Assembly: GCA_036771375.1 (NCBI GenBank)
Contig: DAIPHL010000108.1
Coordinates: 1 to 7,532, forward strand
DNA length: 7,532 nt
Source: DAIPHL01 sp036771375
GTDB taxonomy: Bacteria; Synergistota; Synergistia; Synergistales; Synergistaceae
Reading direction: 5' to 3'
Position numbers and translations under genes: made by a program. The notes under the pieces are model-generated. The model was not told the origin of the DNA, did not search any database, and saw only the letters and a program-made list of their open reading frames with translations. This document shows, piece by piece, positions 1 to 5,724 of this stretch; within the stretch, counting starts at the first letter, position 1, and each line of letters opens with the position of its first letter.

Positions 1-31
1 GGTCGGCGGTTTTTTGTGGGTTGGGAGTGCA

Positions 32-205
32 TCAAGCCACCGTATCGAGATTCCGACCGATGCCCGATTTACCAAGCAGTTGGTTCAGAAGATCCGCCTG
101 CAGGTTTGCCGTCGTGTCCATGACCTTGGCCGCTACGGCATACCGTATCTTGGTGTTTGTCGCCGCTGCTTGCGACTCGCTGATGGCGCTTACAAGATCC
201 ATCAT
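32..205 (-). CDS. Small YjfB-like putative motility protein (57 aa)
   Basis: A 57-residue protein beginning MMDLVSAISESQAAATNTKI and ending GKSGIGRNLDTVA. Length, the opening 'MDLVSAIS', the Ala/Gln-rich first half and the central 'AAKVMDTTANLQADLLNQLL' helix resemble the YjfB family of putative motility proteins (about 60 aa, function unproven, often near flagellar or chemotaxis genes). I assign it by pattern memory only. There is no signal peptide or membrane segment; it should be a small cytoplasmic helical protein. The start is placed at the ATG at 205 because a strong GAGGAGGT at 213-220 lies 7 to 8 nt upstream. The ATG at 202 (giving MDLV...) is about equally possible; GTG at 214 and ATG at 211 sit on or too close to the ribosome binding site. 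It lies 75 nt downstream of the aldolase gene on the same strand, with no obvious terminator between, so it may be cotranscribed. No flagellar neighbour is visible in the window. Confidence 0.68.
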   Translation of the reverse strand: MMDLVSAISESQAAATNTKIRYAVAAKVMDTTANLQADLLNQLLGKSGIGRNLDTVA

Positions 206-280
206 GGGCATCACCTCCTCTCAGCACTCCTATGTGCAATTTATCGACGTCCCTGTCCGTGGTCTTGAAGGTTTTCACGG

Positions 281-1543
281 TCAATCGCTGAAATCTCCCT
301 GTGCGCCCTTGGGCCTTCCCGGCGCGTCGCACGGACCGTATTTCACCCGAGGTCCCCGTATCACCCGCTCGGGTGCGGCGTTGTGATCCGGTCTGCGCGA
401 GAGTATCTCGAGGAGCTTCTCGTTCGTTCCCTCTCCACCGAAGGCTCTGATGAAACGTTTACCCCAATCGCAGATCTCCTCCGTAATGCGATCGACGATG
501 TGCGCGGGCTCCTGGAGTATCTTGTCGTGGAACGGCAGGTTCAGTTTCTTGTAATCCCCGCTCTTCCGGCTCAGCCCCTTGCCGTCTGCATGTTCGACGA
601 TCTCCTGCCAGAGCTTTTCCGTGATCCCGCGATCCTTTTCCTTTACGTACGAACCGCCGTCCGTGATCGCGTTGCCTGTTTCCGGGTCCATCTTTATGCC
701 GAAGACGATGTTCTGGAAGAGCGTCGCGACGTTTCCCTTGTTGATGCCGTATTTGGAGAACTGGGAGACTTTGTCGAAGGGAGTTCCGGAGATGCCGTGT
801 TGAGCGATCGACACCCCGTAGGGGGAGATGGCGTCGGCGATCTCCTTGGTACGGGCGAGGTCGATCCCCTCGACCAATCCCGCGGCGCTGTCGTAGGTGC
901 CGTGCAGGCTTCCGTTCGAGATCGCCAGATAATCCGGGAACACCCCCCATGCGTTGAGGCCGCCGATGAAATAGAGGGCCTCCTCCACGGTCGAAAGCTC
1001 GCCGGCTCCTTTGATCTCGCCGACCTCGACCTCGAGCCCGATGCCGGAGGGGAGCCATGTCCCGAGGTCCCGCGTCGCACAGAGATTTGCGTAGTCATCC
1101 AGGTGAGAGGCGTCGATCGCGACGGACGTGAAACCGTTTGAGATGATGCGCGACAGCTGTCCCGCACCCTTGACCACGTCCTCCGGCCCCTTGATGGCAT
1201 AGTGGTCGACGTGCAGCGCGAAGACAACGCCGTGTCCGAGCTCGGCCGAATACTTTGCCGCGAACTCCGGGATGTTGTCGTATGTGGCGCCGCAGTAGGT
1301 GTTCTCCGACTTTGCCAGCTCGATCAACAGCGGGGCGTTCAGCTCCTTGGCCGCCTTCAGAAGGCCCCTGATCACCAACGCGTTCCGTGCGTTTCCCGCG
1401 AGGACGATGCTCTGTGTTTCCTTGGCCGCGGTTGCGATATCCCGGCCGCTCACGAGGCCGATCGGCTCGCTTCCGTAAAGGGCCTGTACGTTCAATGGAC
1501 GTTTGGCGAGGAGATCTTTGTAACCATTGCTCTGGATGTTCAT
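281..1543 (-). CDS. fba: Class II fructose-bisphosphate aldolase-like protein (420 aa)
   Basis: Class II (zinc-dependent) aldolases cleave fructose-1,6-bisphosphate reversibly to dihydroxyacetone phosphate and glyceraldehyde-3-phosphate in glycolysis and gluconeogenesis; relatives act on tagatose-bisphosphate. The family landmarks appear in order: 'FALHVDHY' with the catalytic Asp113 and zinc ligand His114; 'LEVEVGEIKGAGE' (170-182) with the metal-region glutamates; 'AISNGSLHGTY' with zinc ligand His214; 'IAQHGISGTP' with zinc ligand His249 and the phosphate-binding Gly-rich turn; and 'YGINKGNVAT' (265-274), matching the family's substrate-binding K-x-N-x-D/A-T segment. Start: ATG at 1543 with AGGAGGT ending 7 nt upstream. 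At 420 aa it is longer than the usual 280-360 aa. The last 40 or so residues (after 'NEKLLEILSRR') are Pro/Gly/Arg-rich and look like an extra tail. An inverted repeat at 1582-1605 lies 39 nt upstream of the start and may regulate it. Exact substrate (fructose or tagatose bisphosphate, or another ketose) cannot be fixed from sequence. Confidence 0.9.
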   Translation of the reverse strand: MNIQSNGYKDLLAKRPLNVQALYGSEPIGLVSGRDIATAAKETQSIVLAGNARNALVIRGLLKAAKELNAPLLIELAKSENTYCGATYDNIPEFAAKYSAELGHGVVFALHVDHYAIKGPEDVVKGAGQLSRIISNGFTSVAIDASHLDDYANLCATRDLGTWLPSGIGLEVEVGEIKGAGELSTVEEALYFIGGLNAWGVFPDYLAISNGSLHGTYDSAAGLVEGIDLARTKEIADAISPYGVSIAQHGISGTPFDKVSQFSKYGINKGNVATLFQNIVFGIKMDPETGNAITDGGSYVKEKDRGITEKLWQEIVEHADGKGLSRKSGDYKKLNLPFHDKILQEPAHIVDRITEEICDWGKRFIRAFGGEGTNEKLLEILSRRPDHNAAPERVIRGPRVKYGPCDAPGRPKGAQGDFSD

Positions 1544-1581
1544 GGTAAATACCTCCTACTCGTATTGATGAACAACGGTGT

Positions 1582-1605
1582 CACTTTATCTTACCAGATA
1601 AAGTG
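1582..1605. promoter_or_regulatory. Perfect 10-bp inverted repeat in front of the aldolase gene (candidate operator)
   Basis: CACTTTATCT (1582-1591) and its exact reverse complement AGATAAAGTG (1596-1605) flank a 4-nt spacer TACC. It lies 39-62 nt upstream of the aldolase ATG. Read on the minus strand, -10-like hexamers (TAAGAT, TAAAGT) fall inside the repeat, so a bound regulator could block the promoter; no good -35 is visible. There is no T-run after it on either strand, which argues against a terminator. The regulator is unknown. Confidence 0.5.
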
Positions 1606-1688
1606 GGAAATGAACGGGATATCGTCTCGAGTTGGCTTCAATCCGCAGGAATTTCCGCGGGTCGTTTCGCGACACGGGCGTTTTGAGC

Positions 1689-1708
1689 CGCCAAAATGTC
1701 TTTTGGCG
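1689..1708. promoter_or_regulatory. Perfect 8-bp inverted repeat upstream of the aminotransferase gene (candidate operator)
   Basis: CGCCAAAA (1689-1696) and TTTTGGCG (1701-1708) are separated by TGTC. A further copy of the half-site, TTTGGCG, occurs at 1726-1732, directly before the -10-like TATACT at 1733-1738 and exactly 24 bp from the right arm, so the three half-sites may form an extended regulator-binding region. No T-run follows, so it is not a normal terminator. The binding protein is unknown. Confidence 0.42.
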
Positions 1709-1709
1709 A

Positions 1710-1738
1710 TACACAAAGCCCCTCGTTTGGCGTATACT
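1710..1738 (+). promoter_or_regulatory. Possible sigma-70-type promoter for the fold-type IV PLP enzyme gene
   Basis: TATACT at 1733-1738 is a good -10 match (5 of 6 to TATAAT), about 45 nt ahead of the gene start. The hexamer 17 nt upstream (TACACA, 1710-1715) is a poor -35, so the promoter would probably need an activator; the adjacent TTTGGCG repeats are candidates for its site. Confidence 0.35.
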
Positions 1739-1781
1739 TGCGGGGACCGCGAGGAACCATTTCGATAGAGGGAGGTCAAAT

Positions 1782-2627
1782 TTGAAAATGTCCATCTGTT
1801 TTATCGACGGCGCGTTTCGACCCACGGAGGAGTGCCGGTTGCCGGTCACGGACATGGCGATACAACGTGGAGTCGGCGTGTTTGACAGCATTCGGCTGTA
1901 CGATCGAAAAGCCTTTGCGCTGAGCGAGCATCTCGAGCGATTGAAGGAGAGTGCGAAGGGTGCGGGAATCCGAGTCGATGGAATCGTCGAGAGAATGTTC
2001 GACACAATCAGAGAGGGGGCCCGACGGGACGACTGCCCGAATGAGGGAAACTGTCTGGTAAAACCGTACATCACGGGGGGCGATGTCAACGACTGCGGAC
2101 GTTTCCCGGAGCCGCGCCACTTCGTGATTTTCGAGGAGGGACCTCCGATCTGTGCCGAGGAGTACAAGACGGGGGTCGCGCTGCAGCCCACATCCGTGGA
2201 GCGGCTCCATCCCCTGGTCAAGAGCACGAACTATCTCTTCGGATTGATGCAGAGCGCCGGGATGTCCGACGTGCTCGAATGTCTCTACTGTCCCGGGGGA
2301 GAGGTGACGGAGACGCTTCGCAGCTCTTTCTTCGCCTGCCTCGGTGGGAAGATCGTAACCGCTCCCATCGGCCGGGTTTTGGGAGGAATCACCCGGAATA
2401 TCGTTCTCAAACTGGCACGGGAGAACGGTTTTACCGTCGAAGAACGTTGTCCGCTTTTAACGGAGCTTCCCTCCGCGAACGAAGCGTTTATCACCAGTAC
2501 GTGGAAAGAGGTCATGCCGGTTGTCCGGGTAGGCGACGTCAGAATAAACCAGGGAAAGCCTGGACCGGTCGCCGCCCACCTGCAGAAACTCTTTAGGGCC
2601 TCGTTCGACGAGTGGCTCGACCGGTAA
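1782..2627 (+). CDS. Fold-type IV PLP-dependent enzyme (aminotransferase class IV, 281 aa)
   Basis: This superfamily holds branched-chain aminotransferases, D-amino-acid aminotransferases and 4-amino-4-deoxychorismate lyase. Visible family parts: 'FIDGAFRP' (8-15) start strand; 'GVGVFDSIRLYDRKAFALSEHLERL' region (30-54); the PLP Schiff-base lysine, Lys147, in 'LVKSTNYLFG'; Glu177 in 'GGEVTETLRSSFF', which contacts the cofactor pyridine nitrogen; 'GGITRNIVLKLA' (201-212) for phosphate binding; and 'STWKEVMPVVRVG' with 'GKPGPVAAHLQKLF' near the C-terminus. Length is typical. Residues that normally set substrate are unusual: 'LVKPYITGG' replaces the common Y-x-R pattern, and Trp241 sits in the 'STW' loop where BCATs have GTA. 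Hence I do not pick a substrate. Start: TTG at 1782 is 6 nt after GGAGG (1771-1775); the ATG at 1788 (12 nt) is the alternative. The frame is open further upstream to 1632, but that part covers the promoter repeats and lacks family similarity. Confidence 0.87.
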   Translation: MKMSICFIDGAFRPTEECRLPVTDMAIQRGVGVFDSIRLYDRKAFALSEHLERLKESAKGAGIRVDGIVERMFDTIREGARRDDCPNEGNCLVKPYITGGDVNDCGRFPEPRHFVIFEEGPPICAEEYKTGVALQPTSVERLHPLVKSTNYLFGLMQSAGMSDVLECLYCPGGEVTETLRSSFFACLGGKIVTAPIGRVLGGITRNIVLKLARENGFTVEERCPLLTELPSANEAFITSTWKEVMPVVRVGDVRINQGKPGPVAAHLQKLFRASFDEWLDR

Positions 2628-2673
2628 AGACGAGAAAAAAGGCAAAGCCCATCGATGTCTCTTTCGCATTTTT

Positions 2674-2711
2674 TTCATCCCGGTTCTCCCGAGCGCCGGG
2701 ATGAACCTTTT
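2674..2711 (+). terminator. Possible factor-independent terminator after the PLP enzyme gene
   Basis: TTCATCCCGG (2674-2683) and its perfect reverse complement CCGGGATGAA (2696-2705) form a 10-bp stem with a 12-nt loop, followed by CCTTTTC. It lies 46 nt after the stop codon of the aminotransferase-like gene and 80 nt before trkH1, so it probably separates the two transcription units. The T-tract is short and offset by two C residues, hence only moderate confidence. Confidence 0.45.
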
Positions 2712-2785
2712 CATCTCCGCGAAAGCGGTTACACACGGAAAGAAGCTCGCTCGAGATTCTCGCGCCGAAGGAGGGGAAAACACTC

Positions 2786-4267
2786 TTGGATGTCGGTATC
2801 GTCCTCCGCTTTCTGAGTCTTCTCACCTTTGTCGTATCGGCTTGGATGCTCTGTCCGTTTTTGTATGCGACATTCACGGGAGGGGCGGATGGAAGCGCGT
2901 TCGCGTTCTCCGTCGCGGTCGGTTTTTTCGTCGCCTTCGCGCTCTTTGTTTCCTCCCGGAAAAGCGATATCGGAGGGATGAGAATGAGGGAGGCCCTTGC
3001 CTCCGTCACCTTCTCCTGGGTCGTCGCCTCGGCGATCAGCGCTCTTCCCTATTGGATTCATGGGTGTGCACCCACCTATGCGGACGCTTTTTTCGAGGGG
3101 ATGTCAGGTTATACGACAACGGGTTCGACGATTCTGCCGGACATCGACTCGCTGCCAAGAGGCATCCTGCTTTGGCGCAGCCTGACCCACTGGCTGGGAG
3201 GAATGGGGATCATCGTCTTGACCCTGACGATCATGCCCTTGATCGGAACGGGCGGTTTTCAGCTCTACAGTGCGGAAGCGCCCGGGATGGTGCACGAAAA
3301 GCTGACGCCCCGAGTCCAGCAGACGGCGATGATCCTTTGGCTGATCTATCTTGCGCTGACCGTGACGCAGACGTCTTTTTTGGTCCTCTGCGGAATGTCG
3401 TTTTTCGACGCGTTGACGCATTCGATGGGGACGATCTCGACGGGAGGGTTTTCCCCCCGCGGTGCCAGCGTGGCTTATTTCGGGGACGCCCGTGTGGAAT
3501 GGATTGTCGTATTTTTTATGTTTGCGTCCGGAGCGAATTTCGTACTGCACTATCATGCGATCAAATCGCGCTCGTTGAAAGCGTTTTTCGAAGATCCCGA
3601 ATTTCGATTCTATCTCCTGGTCGTTTCGTCCATGTGCTTTACGATATCGCTTGCGCTGTGGTTGAGCGGAACGTATGAAACATTTGCCGAATCGTTGCGC
3701 TTCGGAACGTTTCAAGTGGTCAGCCTCGTGACGACGACCGGCTTCGTCTCGGCCGACTACGAGATCTGGCCGGTCTTCTGCAAAGCGCTTTTGTTCGTCT
3801 CCCTTTTCATGGGCGGTTGTGCGGGGTCCACGGCGGGAGCGATCAAACAGGTTCGCCTGCTCGTGCTTTGTGGACACGTGAAAAGACAGCTGCTGAGGAC
3901 CTTGAGCCCAAGGGCCATCGTTCCTCTGAGAGTGGGGGATGTCTCCCTGGAGATCAACGTGGTCTCCTCTTGTCTTGCCTTTTTCGCGTTGTATGTGTTC
4001 ATGTTCGTCGGCGGTACGTTTCTCGTCTCCTTCTACGAGCCGAATCTATTCACGGCCATGTCGGGGGTTGCGGCGACGTTGAGCAATGTAGGTCCCGGTT
4101 TCGGGAGTCTCGGGGCCACGGGGAACTTCTCCGCTCAGGCGAATACGGCGAAGTGGATCTATTCGTTTTTGATGCTCTGCGGCAGGCTGGAGCTTTACAC
4201 GGTTCTGATGCTTTTTTCCTCCGTCTTCTGGCGGGATGGGGTGGTTCTGTCGCGAGGAAATCGATGA
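2786..4267 (+). CDS. trkH: Trk-type K+ uptake pore protein TrkH, canonical copy (493 aa)
   Basis: TrkH is the inner-membrane K+-translocating subunit, with four M1-P-M2 repeats preceded by two extra helices; it works as a dimer gated by TrkA. All four pore loops are intact. P1 is 'SGYTTTGST' with Gly113, P2 is 'TISTGGFSPRGAS' with Gly220, P3 is 'SLVTTTGFVSADYEIWP' with Gly319, and P4 is 'ATLSNVGPGFGSLG' with Gly436. The gate-loop signature 'GGCAGSTAGAIK' (343-354) and the 'PRAIVPLRVG' turn after it are typical, and the final helix has the conserved 'CGRLELY' arginine. Length fits TrkH (about 480-490). Start: TTG at 2786 gives an N-terminus aligned with the family (DVGIVLRFLSLL); AGGAGG at 2769-2774 is 11 nt upstream, a somewhat long gap. 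No in-frame ATG lies near. It is the first gene of an operon with trkA and a second trkH. No clear promoter is visible ahead of it; TTACAC at 2729 is only a weak -35 candidate. Confidence 0.95.
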   Translation: MDVGIVLRFLSLLTFVVSAWMLCPFLYATFTGGADGSAFAFSVAVGFFVAFALFVSSRKSDIGGMRMREALASVTFSWVVASAISALPYWIHGCAPTYADAFFEGMSGYTTTGSTILPDIDSLPRGILLWRSLTHWLGGMGIIVLTLTIMPLIGTGGFQLYSAEAPGMVHEKLTPRVQQTAMILWLIYLALTVTQTSFLVLCGMSFFDALTHSMGTISTGGFSPRGASVAYFGDARVEWIVVFFMFASGANFVLHYHAIKSRSLKAFFEDPEFRFYLLVVSSMCFTISLALWLSGTYETFAESLRFGTFQVVSLVTTTGFVSADYEIWPVFCKALLFVSLFMGGCAGSTAGAIKQVRLLVLCGHVKRQLLRTLSPRAIVPLRVGDVSLEINVVSSCLAFFALYVFMFVGGTFLVSFYEPNLFTAMSGVAATLSNVGPGFGSLGATGNFSAQANTAKWIYSFLMLCGRLELYTVLMLFSSVFWRDGVVLSRGNR

Positions 4268-4290
4268 AGAGGGACGTCCGTGTCCAGTAA
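4264..4290 (+). other. Tiny ORF (8 codons) overlapping the trkH1 stop codon
   Basis: An ATG at 4264 overlaps the trkH1 TGA as ATGA and reads MKRDVRVQ before TAA. GAGG at 4255-4258 lies 5 nt upstream. It occupies part of the 74-nt gap before trkA. It could carry terminating ribosomes towards trkA or be a chance overlap; there is no evidence that the peptide is functional. Confidence 0.15.
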
Positions 4291-4341
4291 ACGGGGTTTC
4301 GGATGTTTCAAACTAGGACGGGAATCGAGGGGGAATGTACC

Positions 4342-5724
4342 TTGCGAATTGTGATCGTCGGGGCCGGCGAAGTCGGATTCAGCGTGGCCCGTAGCCTCTC
4401 TCAGGATGGGCACGACATCATCGTGGTCGAGGAGAATCCGGATCGGGCGGCCAAGGTGGAGAGCGAGCTCGATGTCATGGTGGTGCGCGGCAACGGGGCG
4501 CGCCCGGGCGTCCTGGAAAAGGCCGGTCTTACGGGTTCTTCTCCCGCGGAGATGCTCATTGCCTGTACCAACCGGGACGAGGTGAACATCCTCGCCTGTT
4601 GGATCGCCAAAAAATTGGGTGTGAAGCGCGTTCTCGCGAGGGCCGTGGGGTTGGAGTTCACCGACACCGACATGTGGGGCAGGGATTTGGGCATCGATGC
4701 GCTGATCTCTCCGGAGAGGAGCGTCGCAAGAGAGGTCGAAAACCTTCTGGAGACCCAGGGGGCCATCCATTCGACGGAAGTCGACGAAAAGGTCGGCATC
4801 TACGCCTTCTTCGTCACCGAGGAGAGCAGAGCCTGTGGAATTCCGTTGATCGATCTCCGGGCGAAGTACCCGAGCCTGGTGACGATCATCGCCTACATAC
4901 AGCGTGGAGAGAAGGGATTCATTCCGGGCGCGAACGACACCCTGATGCCGGGCGACCTCTGCTATACATTTTGTTATCTCGATCAGATACAGGAGATCTC
5001 GGAGCTCTACCAACCCCGGTCCAGAAAGAAGCTGAAGAGGGTTCTGATCGTAGGAGGGGGCAAAGTCGGCTTTCAAACGGCGGAGCTGCTGCAGAAACGG
5101 ATCCAGGGAATCGACGTCAAGCTGATCGACAGCGACCGGGAGAAGTGCAGAAAAATTTCGAACGAGCTGTCGAGGGTCACGGTGCTCTGGGGAGACGGAG
5201 CGGACGAGGAGTTGTTGATACAGGAGGGGATCGCCTCCGCGGGAGGTTTCGTCGCTGCGACCGAAAACGACGAGGTGAACCTCATGTTGGCGGTTCTCGC
5301 AAAAACCCTCGGCGCCAGGAAGACGATCTCCGTGATACGTAGAAAAAGCTACATGAAACTCGCCCGAATCCTCCCCATCGACGCGATCGTCAACCGAAAC
5401 GAGGCGCTCTCCTCCGTCATCATCAGCGCGGTACGTTATCCGGGACACGCCAGCACGTTGACGATCCTCGACCAGATCGGAGCGGAGACCCTGCAGATAA
5501 CGGTTCCCCCGGGGAGCCAGGCCATCGGGCTTACGTTGAAGGAGCTGAAATTGCCTCGAGGCTCCCTGATCTGCCTCGTTCGGAGGACCAAGCCGGATGG
5601 AAGCGACGAGATATTCATACCGACCGGAAACGCGAGCCTCATGGCGAATGATCGGGCCATCGTCTTCGCCACTCTCGCGGTCATCGAGAAGACCCTGGAG
5701 GCGCTGGGGGTAAGCTCGCTTTGA
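4342..5724 (+). CDS. trkA: Trk system K+ regulatory subunit TrkA (460 aa)
   Basis: TrkA is the peripheral cytoplasmic subunit that binds NAD(H)/ATP/ADP and opens or closes the TrkH pore. The sequence has the classic duplicated layout. RCK-N1 begins at residue 3 with the Rossmann turn 'GAGEVG' (7-12), the acidic residue ending beta-2 in 'VVEENPDR', and 'GNGARPGVLEKAG'. A first TrkA_C domain follows (about 140-225). RCK-N2 starts with 'VLIVGGGKVGF' (GGGKVG at 238-243), then 'LIDSDREK' and 'GDGADEELLIQEG'. The second TrkA_C domain closes the protein (about 375-455). 460 aa matches the usual 450-460. I chose TTG at 4342 because it gives the family's exact N-terminus (RIVIVGAGEVGF) and has GAGGGGG 8 nt upstream. 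The ATG at 4303 would add 13 unrelated residues and has no ribosome binding site. Its stop overlaps the start of the next trkH. Confidence 0.96.
   Translation: MRIVIVGAGEVGFSVARSLSQDGHDIIVVEENPDRAAKVESELDVMVVRGNGARPGVLEKAGLTGSSPAEMLIACTNRDEVNILACWIAKKLGVKRVLARAVGLEFTDTDMWGRDLGIDALISPERSVAREVENLLETQGAIHSTEVDEKVGIYAFFVTEESRACGIPLIDLRAKYPSLVTIIAYIQRGEKGFIPGANDTLMPGDLCYTFCYLDQIQEISELYQPRSRKKLKRVLIVGGGKVGFQTAELLQKRIQGIDVKLIDSDREKCRKISNELSRVTVLWGDGADEELLIQEGIASAGGFVAATENDEVNLMLAVLAKTLGARKTISVIRRKSYMKLARILPIDAIVNRNEALSSVIISAVRYPGHASTLTILDQIGAETLQITVPPGSQAIGLTLKELKLPRGSLICLVRRTKPDGSDEIFIPTGNASLMANDRAIVFATLAVIEKTLEALGVSSL

Noticed and set aside
1..20. Terminator arm GGTCGGCGG followed by six T at the left edge
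   Set aside because: It looks like the 3' arm of a plus-strand terminator of a gene outside the window, but the matching 5' arm is not visible, so it cannot be supported.
362..375. Palindrome CACCCGCTCGGGTG inside the aldolase 3' region
   Set aside because: It is a short hairpin inside the coding frame with no T-run, so not a convincing terminator.
1632..1781. A longer PLP enzyme starting at 1632
   Set aside because: The extension has no family similarity, spans the promoter and palindromes, and lacks a ribosome binding site; GGAGG sits just before 1782.
2628..2785. c-di-AMP (ydaO-type) riboswitch ahead of the trk operon, as found before some K+ transporters
   Set aside because: The leader has a GGGATGAACC segment and a CCGC-GAAA-GCGG mini-hairpin (2717-2728), but I cannot find the conserved ydaO core blocks, so the likeness is superficial.
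4303..4341. ATG at 4303 as the trkA start
   Set aside because: It lacks a ribosome binding site and adds 13 residues before the conserved Rossmann strand; the TTG at 4342 has GAGGGGG upstream and gives the typical length.
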